Shown piece after piece: positions 44,421-53,684 of a stretch of DNA of 64,000 nt (positions are counted from its first letter, which is position 1; the number at the start of each line of letters is the position of its first letter). Origin of the DNA: Flavobacteriaceae bacterium (GTDB taxonomy: Bacteria > Bacteroidota > Bacteroidia > Flavobacteriales > Flavobacteriaceae); assembly GCA_947488595.1 (NCBI GenBank), contig CANKZI010000012.1:1-64000 (forward strand). Reading direction: 5' to 3'. The notes under the pieces are model-generated. The model was not told the origin of the DNA, searched no databases, and was given only the letters and a program-made list of their open reading frames with translations. Made by a program: the position numbers and the translations under genes.

Positions 44421-45665
44421 ATGCACAGCAATCAAAACGTTTTAATAATCGGATTTGTTTTTCCAGAGCCCAATTCATCAGCTGCAGGGAGTAGAATGTT
44501 GCAATTGATTTCGGTTTTTAAAGAGCAAGGCTGGTCCGTTACTTTTGCTAGTGCCGCTGCGGACAGCGATTTTATGTTCGATGTCGAAAGTTTGGGCGTT
44601 CAAAAAAAAAATATTTTGTTGAATGATAGCAGCTTTGATTTATTTTTAACCCAACTTGCACCAACTGTGGTTTTATTTGACCGATTTATGACCGAAGAGC
44701 AGTTTGGCTGGCGTGTGGCAGAACAGTGCCCAGAAGCATTGCGGATTTTAGACACCGAAGATTTACATTGTTTGCGAAAAGCACGCGAATTGGCATGGAA
44801 AGAAAATCGGAAATTTGAAAGTGCTGACTTGATTTCAGCTGTTGCAAAAAGAGAAGTGGCGAGTATTTTGCGTTGCGACATTTCGTTAATAATTTCGGAA
44901 TTTGAAATGGAAATATTGCAAAATATTTTTAAAGTTGATAGTGCCCTTTTGTATTATTTGCCATTTCTTTTATCCCCAATCGAAAATAATATAATTAAAA
45001 ATTGGTGTCCTTTTGAAGCACGAAAAAACTTCATTTTTATCGGTAACTTTTTGCATGAGCCCAACTTGAATGCCGTTTTGTTTTTAAAAGAAAGTATATT
45101 TCCTGCAATCAAAAATTTGATGCCTCATGCCGTTTTATGTATCTACGGCGCTTATGCACCACAAAAAGTACTGCAATTGCATGACCCTAAAACGAATTTT
45201 TTTGTTATGGGTCGTGCAGAAAACGCCGAAGAGATTGTAAAAAACGCCCGTGTGGTTTTGGCGCCGTTGCGATTTGGAGCAGGCATCAAAGGCAAGTTGG
45301 TTGAAGCGATGTGGTGCGGCACACCAAGTGTAACAACTACTATCGGAGCCGAAGCCATGCATTTGAATGGGACGTGGAATGGCTGTATTGCCGACGATGT
45401 CACTGATTTTGCTATCGCTGCGGTTAATTTATATGAACAAAAAACACTTTGGCTGGCAGCGCAAAAAAATGGCATCACTATTTTTAATCACCGGTATCTA
45501 AAATCCAGTCATTTGCTTGATTTTATAAATCGTGTCTTGATTATTAAAGGTAATTTGAAACAACATCGCTACAATAATTTTACAGGCGCAATGTTACTTT
45601 TTCACCATGCAATGGGCACGAAGTACATGTCAAAATGGATTGAAGCCAAAAACAATAATGGATGA
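44421..45665 (+). CDS. Glycosyltransferase (GT4-like)
   Basis: A 414-residue glycosyltransferase. Start at ATG 44421 (MHSNQNVLIIGFVFPEPN); the in-frame ORF extends 16 aromatic codons upstream, which is less likely. The N-terminal domain has an alternating hydrophobic strand and AAGSRMLQLISVFKEQGW; the C-terminal domain has FIGNFLHEPNLNAV and the nucleotide-sugar site APLRFGAGIKGKLVEAMWCGTPSV. The acceptor is unknown. It is a lone gene upstream of a T9SS protein. Confidence 0.88.
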   Translation: MHSNQNVLIIGFVFPEPNSSAAGSRMLQLISVFKEQGWSVTFASAAADSDFMFDVESLGVQKKNILLNDSSFDLFLTQLAPTVVLFDRFMTEEQFGWRVAEQCPEALRILDTEDLHCLRKARELAWKENRKFESADLISAVAKREVASILRCDISLIISEFEMEILQNIFKVDSALLYYLPFLLSPIENNIIKNWCPFEARKNFIFIGNFLHEPNLNAVLFLKESIFPAIKNLMPHAVLCIYGAYAPQKVLQLHDPKTNFFVMGRAENAEEIVKNARVVLAPLRFGAGIKGKLVEAMWCGTPSVTTTIGAEAMHLNGTWNGCIADDVTDFAIAAVNLYEQKTLWLAAQKNGITIFNHRYLKSSHLLDFINRVLIIKGNLKQHRYNNFTGAMLLFHHAMGTKYMSKWIEAKNNNG

Positions 45666-45845
45666 TTATAATGAAAGAAATTTATTACAAAGGTTTCAAG
45701 TTTTAAAAATTTATTATTAAAAAAACTGAAATTTAATCTTTAAAAATTTATTTTAATCGATAAAATACGTATTTTTACGACTAAGTGCAAATTATCAACA
45801 ATTCCGTATGGTATTTCTAAAATACCTGATTTAAATTTTTTGGCT

Positions 45846-48800
45846 ATGAAACCTAGAAAATTAGTCTTAATCGTGTTACTTTTGTTTTCAGCTTTTGTTC
45901 ATGCGCAATTGTCAGATTTTATTATCCAAATAACACCGACCAACGAAACGTGTTCCGGAAATGGCAGTGCGGCTATAAGTTTACAAAACACAACTCCAAA
46001 TGCAACTATGCAATTTAGTTTGTATTTGCTTCCCGATGTCGCGACGCCTTTGAATCAATTCAATCAAAATTCGGTTGGCGGTTTAAACAGTGGTAATTAT
46101 CGTATCGTTGCAGTGCAGACTTTGGGTGCCGAATCAAATTCTGAAACTATCGATTTTGTTATTTTAGACCAAAGTACGCCTTTGGTTTTTCAAGTAGTGG
46201 AGTCAGCAAGCAGTATATGCAATCAAATTGGTGGCATATTGACAGTTAATGTTACTTCCGGTGTAGGTCCGTTTTTTTACGAAATTACTGCAGGACAAGA
46301 AATACGGCCGCTACAAACTTCAAATCAATTTACAGGATTACAATCCGGAGCCTATTTGGTTCGTGTTGTTGATGCTTGCGGTGCAGATGTCTTTGAATAT
46401 ACCCTTCAATTGTCAACTAACAATTTGACTATTGGAATAGGAACTACCGCTCCTGTCGCCTTATCTTGCACCGATGCAGAAGTTTTAAATTCCGTGACGC
46501 CAAATGAAGGCGCCAATATTATTTATCCGATTAATGTTACCTATACCATTCATCCGCCAAGTGGTGTTGACGAAATAATTGTATTAAATTATCCATCTGG
46601 ACCCCCAGATTTATTAGAATTATCATTGAATTTGCCTTTATTTCCCAATGATGTGTATACTTACGATATTTTAATTGTTGATAGTTGTGGTACTCCTTTT
46701 AGTAGTTTGAACAACACCGTGGACCCTAATCCTACTGTAACTTTAACTGGAATCCCTAATGTATGTGGTGATGAATTTTTAACGTTGACCGCGCGTAATT
46801 TTTCGCCACCTTTTACGATTAACTTTACCAATGCACCAGCAGGTTTTAGTCCTTCATCGTTCAATACAGATCCCGGTCCTTACGATGAAAATGATAATAT
46901 TTTGAATTTCGGTAACGATCAAAATACAGTGCCGATTGGTATTTATGAAGTAACCATTTCCGACAGTTGTGGAAGAACAAGTTCTTCGGTAATTTATGAA
47001 GTTGAAGACGTAACATTAGACCCAATTGTTGTTGGAAGTAGAGCAGCTTGTGCAACAGGGCTTGGCTCCGTTCGAATTTCAATTCCAGAAAACCGTAAAG
47101 TTGTGTCTGCAATCATTGTAAGTGCTCCGCCGCAATATACGCCAACACTTCCAAATGATGTTTCGAGTTTTATCAATGCAAATACAGGTGTCCTTTTTAT
47201 AAGTGGTTTGCCAGTAGGAGAGTACCTTTTTACTATTACCGATTCATGTGGTGATGTTTACTCTGTTACTGATATAGATCCAGCAGTTATTTTGCCATTT
47301 AGTTCACAAACCCAAAATTTATCTGCTACAGTAAGACCTAGTTGCTCCTCAGATATGGGTTCTGTTCGAGTAAGAACCAACAGTGGTGGGCTGGTACAAG
47401 TTTTTATCATCGACGCTCCAGATACTTTTACCGAAACGCTGCCTTTTGATGTTTCTGTACATATTGTTAATGGGATTTTATATATGAATGAACTTCCCGC
47501 TGGCTATTATGTTTTTGAAGGCACCGATATTTGTAATATTACCCAAACTGCTACAGCCAATATAGTAGGTTATATTTCTGGAGTAAATAATTATACTTTT
47601 GAACGCAATTGCGGGTCATTTAATCTTTCCTTAAATGACCAGAGCAATACCATCAACAATTCGACCTATTGGTTTCAAAAATTAAATACTGCAACCAACA
47701 CTTGGGAGCATCCTGCTACTGGTGTTGCTTATGCAGAAACGACAATTCCAAACTTAAACAATTCGATTCCGCTAACAAATAATACTACTGTTTTTAATCT
47801 TTCATATATTGGTACTTTTCGCATTGTGAAAATTTATCCAACTTTTGATGGAGGTAATACCAATTGTATTCAAATATATGATTCATTTAATTTTTCTGGC
47901 GATCTTCAAATTTTAAACGAGTTTACTATAGATTGTGACGGTGGCCCTTCAAATATTTATATTGAAGTTGAGGGCGTACCTCCGTTTTTGTTTCGAATTA
48001 TAAAGAAAAATGGACAAGATTTTTTACAAGAAAATGGAAGTAACAATACTTTTATTGATTTGGAACCTGGTTTATACGAATTTGAAGTAGAAGACAGTTG
48101 TACCAGACTGGATCGCGAGACCATTAACATTGGTACTTTAATGCCTCTGGTTACTGCCTCTAATCCAGTTCCTGCCGAGTTACTAAATTGTAGCACTGAT
48201 GGAACTTCAACTAGTACTTTTGATTTGACTTCTTTAACCGCTAGTATTTTAGACAATCAACCGCCTCAAAATTATACTGTAACCTATCACTTGACTAGCG
48301 AGGCAGCAAATGATGGCTCTTCACCAATAGCGACACCCGAAAATTTTACAAACACCGTTAATCCACAACCAATTTTTGTGCGGGTTGTACACAAAACCAT
48401 TACTGTTTGTTATGCCACCACAAGTTTTACCGTTTATGTCGCTGCAACGCCGGTTTTAACTATGAATCCAACAATTGTTGATTGTGATGGCGGCAACGTT
48501 CGTATTTTTGCAGACCCAGGTTTTGATGGTTACGAATGGTCAACTGGCGAAACAACAGCGTCTATTTTAGTAAATCAACCGGGAGTTTATTCGGTTAACG
48601 TAAAAAATATTTATGGCCAATCTAGTTGTGATACTTCAAAAGACATTACGGTAATTTATTCAAGTATTGCATCTAATTTAGAGATCGAAACCAGCGATTG
48701 GACAGACAATCAAAATACAATCACGGTAAATGTCAGGAATGGTTCAGGCAAATATGTTTATTCATTGGACGGCATTAATTATCAAGAAGATAATATTTTT

Positions 48801-49139
48801 ACAAACCTTGTTCCCGGAGTTTATACCATTTTTATTGACGATACGCAAGGTTGCGGTTTTATAGAGAAGGAAGTTGTTTTATTAAATTATCCAAAGTATT
48901 TTACGCCCAACGGCGATGGATTTAATGAAACTTGGCAGATTAAATTTGCCGCATTAGAACCTCAAATGACCGTTTATATTTTTGATCGTTATGGTAAATT
49001 AATTACTGGATTTGATGCTAAAAGTCGTGGTTGGGACGGAACACTAAATGGAAAACTCGTGCCGTCCGAAGATTATTGGTTCATGGTTGAAAGGGCTGAT
49101 GGACGCATTCTTCGCGGACATTTTACTTTGAAGCTGTAA
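45846..49139 (+). CDS. Large secreted protein with T9SS type B sorting domain
   Basis: A 1097-residue secreted protein. Start at ATG 45846 (MKPRKLVLIVLLLFSAFVHAQ), the only choice that begins with a signal peptide; the TTG two codons upstream is ignored. Repeated Ig-like or SprB-like modules each contain a pattern like VEDSCTRLDR or VTISDSCGRTSSS (D-S/A-C-G cores). The C-terminal domain starts with FTPNGDGFNE at 1019 and ends in RGHFTLKL, the type B T9SS signal. It is probably a surface adhesin, which is inferred. It converges with the LysE gene at a 6-base gap without a clear terminator. Confidence 0.9.
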   Translation: MKPRKLVLIVLLLFSAFVHAQLSDFIIQITPTNETCSGNGSAAISLQNTTPNATMQFSLYLLPDVATPLNQFNQNSVGGLNSGNYRIVAVQTLGAESNSETIDFVILDQSTPLVFQVVESASSICNQIGGILTVNVTSGVGPFFYEITAGQEIRPLQTSNQFTGLQSGAYLVRVVDACGADVFEYTLQLSTNNLTIGIGTTAPVALSCTDAEVLNSVTPNEGANIIYPINVTYTIHPPSGVDEIIVLNYPSGPPDLLELSLNLPLFPNDVYTYDILIVDSCGTPFSSLNNTVDPNPTVTLTGIPNVCGDEFLTLTARNFSPPFTINFTNAPAGFSPSSFNTDPGPYDENDNILNFGNDQNTVPIGIYEVTISDSCGRTSSSVIYEVEDVTLDPIVVGSRAACATGLGSVRISIPENRKVVSAIIVSAPPQYTPTLPNDVSSFINANTGVLFISGLPVGEYLFTITDSCGDVYSVTDIDPAVILPFSSQTQNLSATVRPSCSSDMGSVRVRTNSGGLVQVFIIDAPDTFTETLPFDVSVHIVNGILYMNELPAGYYVFEGTDICNITQTATANIVGYISGVNNYTFERNCGSFNLSLNDQSNTINNSTYWFQKLNTATNTWEHPATGVAYAETTIPNLNNSIPLTNNTTVFNLSYIGTFRIVKIYPTFDGGNTNCIQIYDSFNFSGDLQILNEFTIDCDGGPSNIYIEVEGVPPFLFRIIKKNGQDFLQENGSNNTFIDLEPGLYEFEVEDSCTRLDRETINIGTLMPLVTASNPVPAELLNCSTDGTSTSTFDLTSLTASILDNQPPQNYTVTYHLTSEAANDGSSPIATPENFTNTVNPQPIFVRVVHKTITVCYATTSFTVYVAATPVLTMNPTIVDCDGGNVRIFADPGFDGYEWSTGETTASILVNQPGVYSVNVKNIYGQSSCDTSKDITVIYSSIASNLEIETSDWTDNQNTITVNVRNGSGKYVYSLDGINYQEDNIFTNLVPGVYTIFIDDTQGCGFIEKEVVLLNYPKYFTPNGDGFNETWQIKFAALEPQMTVYIFDRYGKLITGFDAKSRGWDGTLNGKLVPSEDYWFMVERADGRILRGHFTLKL

Positions 49140-49145
49140 TACATT

Positions 49146-49796
49146 TTATTTTTTTGTTTTAGAATAGTACTTCCAATAAAATTTGTAAGCCTGATACAAC
49201 GACATTCCTATAAAGAAAATCGGAATAACATAAGAAATTACAAAACCAGAAACGTTATTGAGTTTTTTATCTATGGCACTTAAAAACAATATTAAAGCCA
49301 TCATTCCGAAAAAAGTACCAACCAAAGTGCCCAAAACATACCAAAGACGAATGCTTTTTTGGACCGAAATATAGTGGCCATTCACCAAATACAAGTTCCA
49401 AGCCGTCCAAAACGGAATTTGAATAAAATTCAAACTACTAAAAATAATTCCGATTACAAAAGGAGAATACTTAATATATTTTGTCAAACCACTTTCGCCG
49501 GCAACAGTATTATCGGCTTGAAAATAAAATGAAGCCGCCAGAAAAAGCATAAATAAAATTGAAAAAATTTCTATAAATTTTGTAAATTTTATATTATTGG
49601 TGAGTCTGTTTGCAAATACTAAGGTGCAATAAATCACAACGGCTTCGATTATTACAACACCTAATAAATAACTAATTAAATCTTGAAGATATCCCTTGGT
49701 ATAAATTTCAAAACCAATAATATTGAGATATCCTAGCGGAATCGAGCCAATAAAACTCACTAAAAAACCTACTACTACATTTTTTAGTGCTTTCAT
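49146..49796 (-). CDS. LysE family translocator
   Basis: A 216-residue integral membrane protein with about six helices. The first loop FIGSIPLGYLNIIGFEIY resembles the LysE/RhtB N-terminus (small Gly/Pro turn), followed by LLGVVIIEAVVIY. The family exports amino acids or other small molecules. This gene is last of a tight minus-strand operon: the ATP-grasp gene ends 3 bases upstream. That makes export of the ATP-grasp product a possible role. The family match is moderate, since the usual conserved motif is diverged. Confidence 0.75.
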   Translation of the reverse strand: MKALKNVVVGFLVSFIGSIPLGYLNIIGFEIYTKGYLQDLISYLLGVVIIEAVVIYCTLVFANRLTNNIKFTKFIEIFSILFMLFLAASFYFQADNTVAGESGLTKYIKYSPFVIGIIFSSLNFIQIPFWTAWNLYLVNGHYISVQKSIRLWYVLGTLVGTFFGMMALILFLSAIDKKLNNVSGFVISYVIPIFFIGMSLYQAYKFYWKYYSKTKK

Positions 49797-49799
49797 AAT

Positions 49800-50834
49800 C
49801 TAAAAATTTACGATTCTTTTGCTTTGTAAATTGTGCAAACGGTATTGTTCCATGCCATCTTTATGCGAAAGATAAGGAAATCCTCTTTTGTGATTTGCAA
49901 CACTAATTTCGTACATATAAGTAATGTGTCGCAACAATTCTTTCCAAGCAAAAAACAAAGAATGTTTGGGATCATAAATGTGCGTTGGTTCACTTCCCGC
50001 TCCATTTAATTCGACAATCGAAAAATGCTCGCCGCGTTCAAGTCCTTCTAATGTATCATACATCAAATCTATTCTTCCAAAATAAAATCCATCAATTTGA
50101 AGACAAATCTCATTCATAATTGCATTAATTCCAGGTGTAATCCAATCGTTGCCATCAATAAATTTGGCGCCCCGTGCATGATTTCCATAAGGAACAAGAT
50201 TTATTCTTTCGTCTTTTTTCGGAATTTCAAGTAATTTTTTACCATATTCGCGTTGCAGTACCTTTAATTGCAATTCGTAACGCGGATTTTGCTTGATAAG
50301 TTCTGTAATTGTTGAAGTGCCATCGCCAGTAATAATCAGAAATTCTTTGGCTACAATTCCGGTGACACGACCTTCTTTTTCATGCGGATAACGGACATAA
50401 AAAACACCGATTTCATTTTCGTACGGAATCAAATCTTGCAGCAGATAATCAAAGTTGGCTTTTTGTGCATATTGCTTCAAATCTTCGGGCGTATTGATTT
50501 TTTTTACCGCCGAACCACGCAAACCAATATCAGGTTTTGCGATAAGTGGGTAACGGATTCCTGACTTTTCTATACTTTCAAGAACAGCTTCTAAGCTGGT
50601 ATTCTCTTTGATTAATTCGGTTTTTGGGTAATACTTTTGCGGAATCAAATTGTAAATTTGTTTTTTGGATTCCATTATAAAACCACCATTTTTGATGCTA
50701 GGATTGGACGCATTAAAAAAGAAAATCGATTTTTCTTTGATGGCATAATATGCCCATAAAAAATAAATCGGAAAATAAACGATATAGAAAGACCAATATT
50801 CCCAGTGGATTAATTTATGAAAAAATAGTTTCAA
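49800..50834 (-). CDS. ATP-grasp protein, D-Ala-D-Ala ligase-like
   Basis: A 344-residue protein. A hydrophobic N-terminal stretch (HWEYWSFYIVYFPIYFLWAYYA) precedes FFNASNPSIKNGGFIMESK. The ATP-grasp core follows: RYPLIAKPDIGLRGSAVK (nucleotide lysine), a YENEIGVFYVRYP strand, and FYFGRIDLMYDTLEGLERGEHFSIVELNGAGSEP with metal ligands D and E-x-N. It joins a carboxylate and an amine or similar substrate using ATP; the acceptor cannot be read. It sits between an NRDE gene (13 bases) and a LysE exporter (3 bases). Confidence 0.82.
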   Translation of the reverse strand: MKLFFHKLIHWEYWSFYIVYFPIYFLWAYYAIKEKSIFFFNASNPSIKNGGFIMESKKQIYNLIPQKYYPKTELIKENTSLEAVLESIEKSGIRYPLIAKPDIGLRGSAVKKINTPEDLKQYAQKANFDYLLQDLIPYENEIGVFYVRYPHEKEGRVTGIVAKEFLIITGDGTSTITELIKQNPRYELQLKVLQREYGKKLLEIPKKDERINLVPYGNHARGAKFIDGNDWITPGINAIMNEICLQIDGFYFGRIDLMYDTLEGLERGEHFSIVELNGAGSEPTHIYDPKHSLFFAWKELLRHITYMYEISVANHKRGFPYLSHKDGMEQYRLHNLQSKRIVNF

Positions 50835-50847
50835 TTGCGTTGTTTAT

Positions 50848-51555
50848 TTAGACGATGAGAAAAGAATTGGAAAAATCATTCTGATTAATTAAATCGGAAT
50901 ACAACAGGACCATTTTGTTTTTTTCGATCACAGTTTGGGTAATGCTTAATGTTTTCAGACTGCCATTGCGATTGATAACCAATCCGTTTTGTTGATTATC
51001 CTTTTCAGTGTAGCGATGAAAATCGAGCATTTCGGCTTCGGTAACGAAAGGTTTTGTGTCTAAAAAAGCATGAAACCACTCGGCACGTTGTGCTCTTATA
51101 TCTTTTGTATACAAAGTTGATGACGACCAAATGTGATTTTGAGCGGGATCAAGAATTTGTTTGTCTTTCACAGTTCCGTTCCAACGCAGCTGGTACAAAG
51201 CTTGATTCTCAAATAAAACCAAAGTAAAAGGTTCGACTTCATCCAAATCAATGGTATCCCAAAAAACCACTGGCGAAGTTTGGCTAATGACTTCTAAAAC
51301 AATCAAACCACGACTTCTTTTGTAAGGCGGATTCCAAATGTGTTTTTCTGCCGCGCCGTTGAGCAAGACCAAAACATTCGCGTTTTCATCGATAGCATAC
51401 CAAGTGCCTCCCGCTTTTGGGTCTTTTGGAAAAGTGATTGTTTTATTATTTATCAAATAGCTTTGGGGCGCCATGGCAGGTCTAGCAACTTGTTCGTCAC
51501 GATTTGAAGTAATTATAACTTTGTTATTGACCGAAACAAAACTTACTGTGCACAT
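50848..51555 (-). CDS. NRDE (TANGO2) family protein
   Basis: A 235-residue protein of the NRDE family. It starts MCTVSFV with a conserved N-terminal Cys2, an Ntn-hydrolase-like feature after Met removal, and has the name motif NRDE at 18-21. Other conserved parts are FPKDPKAGGTWYAIDE and the central SRGLIVLEVI. The family is linked to haem or lipid handling in animals (TANGO2) but is not defined in bacteria. Its start overlaps the end of the DinB gene by 13 bases, and the ATP-grasp gene follows 13 bases later. Confidence 0.9.
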   Translation of the reverse strand: MCTVSFVSVNNKVIITSNRDEQVARPAMAPQSYLINNKTITFPKDPKAGGTWYAIDENANVLVLLNGAAEKHIWNPPYKRSRGLIVLEVISQTSPVVFWDTIDLDEVEPFTLVLFENQALYQLRWNGTVKDKQILDPAQNHIWSSSTLYTKDIRAQRAEWFHAFLDTKPFVTEAEMLDFHRYTEKDNQQNGLVINRNGSLKTLSITQTVIEKNKMVLLYSDLINQNDFSNSFLIV

Positions 51556-52031
51556 TGATTGCGGTATTCGATAGTAGAACGTGCTACACCAAAATTGGCG
51601 TCAATTAATACATTCTCGCATTGCAAAATTGCCACTTTGATGAGCGCTTGGTGGTGGATACAATGTTCTAAATTATAAAGTAATTCTCTAAAATAATTGC
51701 TTTCGATGCGAATTTCTTCACCATCAATGATTTGCTGTAATTCGATTTTTTTATTCTCCTTCTCTAAATTTTCTTGAACCGAAATGATATTTTTAATGGC
51801 AAAGTCGGTATTGGTCTGAATCAAAACATTGCGTTCTCGCTTGTCATAATTGACCAAACCCGAATCATAAAAATTTTCTAAACATTGAAACATTTCGATG
51901 ATATGCCTTGTGTGCTCGCCAATGGTTGCGTTACTCAACGCCGGACATTGGTTGGCATAGTCACTATCAGAAAGTTGACCCAAAAGATCAATCAATTCGT
52001 TTAAGCTATTGTTTATCGAAGGTATAAGCAT
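51543..52031 (-). CDS. DinB-like four-helix protein
   Basis: A 162-residue all-helical protein. The His residues expected for metal binding are in TIGEHTRHIIEMFQ (first helix pair) and LEHCIHHQALIKVA (later helix), the DinB/YfiT pattern. DinB-like proteins use such triads for thiol transferase or hydrolase reactions. It is the first well-supported gene of the minus-strand operon and overlaps the NRDE gene by 13 bases. Confidence 0.85.
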   Translation of the reverse strand: MLIPSINNSLNELIDLLGQLSDSDYANQCPALSNATIGEHTRHIIEMFQCLENFYDSGLVNYDKRERNVLIQTNTDFAIKNIISVQENLEKENKKIELQQIIDGEEIRIESNYFRELLYNLEHCIHHQALIKVAILQCENVLIDANFGVARSTIEYRNQCAQ

Positions 52032-52241
52032 ATTTATATTTTAAGTTTTAGTAAATCCAGCATCTTTTGTCTTTTTTGGATTATTAAAATAGAACAACAA
52101 AGAAAAGTTATTATCGCCAAAATAAAAAGTGTTCTACCGTCATTTTTTATTTTGCTTCCGAATACAAATATATGCGAAAATATAGCACGCAACAATACAC
52201 CAATTTCAATTATTGCGTCAAGCAAAAGTTGTGTTCTGAAT

Positions 52242-52249
52242 CAAAATTA
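52242..52249 (-). promoter_or_regulatory. -7 box of the DinB/NRDE/ATP-grasp/LysE operon
   Basis: The minus strand reads TAATTTTG at 52249-52242. It would give a leader of about 200 bases before the DinB ATG at 52031. No clear -33 box. Confidence 0.35.
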
Positions 52250-52396
52250 ATACAACGAAAATCAATTTGACCCAAAGGTGCTTATCCTAAAGTCTAAAAA
52301 ATAGCAACACTTGTTGTGGCTTAGGTAAATTTTAAAAATAAAGTTTGAAATAAAATCATATAACCTATTTTATAAAGGCAACGATTACAAGAATAA

Positions 52397-52430
52397 AAAC
52401 CCTTTCTGAAGTTAATATCAGAAAGGGTTT
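52397..52430 (-). terminator. Intrinsic terminator of the acyl-CoA dehydrogenase gene
   Basis: Perfect 13-bp stem AAACCCTTTCTGA/TCAGAAAGGGTTT with an 8-base loop. On the minus strand it is followed by a T-rich run (TTTTTATTC), 21 bases after the stop codon. Confidence 0.88.
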
Positions 52431-52450
52431 GATTGTAATTAAAAAATGTT

Positions 52451-53590
52451 TTAGGAAACCAAAGTTCTCGAAATCACGATTCTTTGTATTTCGGAAGTTC
52501 CTTCATAAATTTGAGTAATTTTGGCGTCGCGCATCATTCGTTCTACATGGTATTCGGCCACGTAACCATTGCCACCATGAATTTGAACGGCTTCAATCGT
52601 CGTGTCCATTGCGACTTGAGAAGCATATAATTTTGCCATTGCACCACTTTGCGAAATGTCTTTGCCTTCATCTTTTTCAGAAGCGGCTTTCAAACACAAT
52701 AATCGGGCGCACATAATTTGCGTGGCCATATCGACCAATTTAAAAGCGATGGCTTGGTGTTTAAAGATTTCTTTTCCAAAAGCCTTGCGCTGTTGTGAAT
52801 AAGCCAATGCCAATTCGTAAGCTCCTGTTGCGATACCTAATGCTTGAGATGCGATTCCGATTCGGCCGCCATTCAAGACATTCATCGCAAAATTGAATCC
52901 GAAACCATCGGCTCCGATTCTGTTTTCCTTCGGCACTTTTACATCCGTAAACATCAACGAATGCGTATCGCTTCCGCGAATGCCCATTTTCTTTTCTTTC
53001 ACGCCGATTTCAAAACCTTCCCAACCTTTTTCGACGATAAAAGCATTGATTCCTTTGTGCCCTTTATCGATATCCGTGTGTGCAATTACAATATAAGTCG
53101 AAGCGGATGCGCCATTTGTAATCCAGTTTTTTGTTCCATTTAGCAAATAATAATCACCTTTGTCAATTGCAGTTGTTTTTTGCGAAGTGGCATCGCTCCC
53201 TGCTTCTGGCTCAGAAAGGCAAAAAGCACCAATAACATCACCTTTGGCAAGCGGAATCAAGTATTTTTGTTTTTGGTCTTCGTTACAATATTTTTCTATA
53301 CCAGCACAAACCAAAGAATTGTTTACCGACATTATAACCGCTGCAGAAGCATCTATTTTTGCAATTTCGGTTAATGCCAAAACATAAGATACGCTGTCTA
53401 AACCCGAACCGCCATATTTTGGATCAACCATCATTCCCATAAAACCAAGGTCCGCCATCATTTTTACTTGTTCGGTAGGAAATTTTGAATGTTCATCCCT
53501 TTCAATTACGCCAGGAAGCAATTCTGCTATTGCAAAATCTTTCGCTGCTTGCTGAATCATCAAATGCTCTTCGGTTAGATTAAAATCCAT
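52451..53590 (-). CDS. Acyl-CoA dehydrogenase
   Basis: FAD-dependent alpha,beta-dehydrogenation of acyl-CoA, in beta-oxidation or branched-chain amino acid breakdown. The 379-residue length is normal. Motifs: AAVIMSVNNSLVCAGIEKYCNEDQKQKYL, the flavin site FCLSEPEAGSDATSQKT and WITNGASASTYIV, VNGGRIGIASQALGIA-type, QIHGGNGYVAEYHVER, and the catalytic Glu in IYEGTSEIQ. Chain-length preference is not readable. Monocistronic, with a good promoter and terminator. Confidence 0.94.
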   Translation of the reverse strand: MDFNLTEEHLMIQQAAKDFAIAELLPGVIERDEHSKFPTEQVKMMADLGFMGMMVDPKYGGSGLDSVSYVLALTEIAKIDASAAVIMSVNNSLVCAGIEKYCNEDQKQKYLIPLAKGDVIGAFCLSEPEAGSDATSQKTTAIDKGDYYLLNGTKNWITNGASASTYIVIAHTDIDKGHKGINAFIVEKGWEGFEIGVKEKKMGIRGSDTHSLMFTDVKVPKENRIGADGFGFNFAMNVLNGGRIGIASQALGIATGAYELALAYSQQRKAFGKEIFKHQAIAFKLVDMATQIMCARLLCLKAASEKDEGKDISQSGAMAKLYASQVAMDTTIEAVQIHGGNGYVAEYHVERMMRDAKITQIYEGTSEIQRIVISRTLVS

Positions 53591-53623
53591 AGTATGCTAA
53601 ATAATGTTTAATAGTTTTTTAAT

Positions 53624-53651
53624 TTTGGAGTTCAAAAGTAGCTTATTTTTG
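53624..53651 (+). promoter_or_regulatory. Promoter of anmK
   Basis: TTTG at 53624-53627, a 16-base spacer and TATTTTTG at 53644-53651; predicted start about 53658, leader about 27 bases to ATG 53685. It interleaves with the divergent promoter on the other strand. Confidence 0.5.
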
Positions 53652-53664
53652 TCAAAATTTCAAA
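53633..53664 (-). promoter_or_regulatory. Promoter of the acyl-CoA dehydrogenase gene
   Basis: On the minus strand TTTG (53664-53661), a 20-base spacer and TACTTTTG (53640-53633) fit the Bacteroidota -33/-7 pattern. The predicted start is about 53626, 36 bases before the ATG. Confidence 0.65.
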
Positions 53665-53684
53665 CGTTTTCGTAATTTTAGCCA

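Larger units (their letters stand above)
52032..52450. other. Gene-poor region between the DinB operon and acyl-CoA dehydrogenase
   Basis: A 419-base gap. Right side: the acyl-CoA dehydrogenase terminator. Left side: a TTG-initiated 63-codon hydrophobic frame that is not convincing, and a minus-strand -7 box TAATTTTG at 52249-52242. The middle is simple AT-rich text. Confidence 0.4.

Noticed and set aside
52034..52225. 63-codon minus-strand ORF upstream of the DinB gene
   Set aside because: TTG start, no other methionine except near the end, and it lies just after a -7 box; a small membrane protein cannot be excluded, but evidence is too weak to list as a gene.
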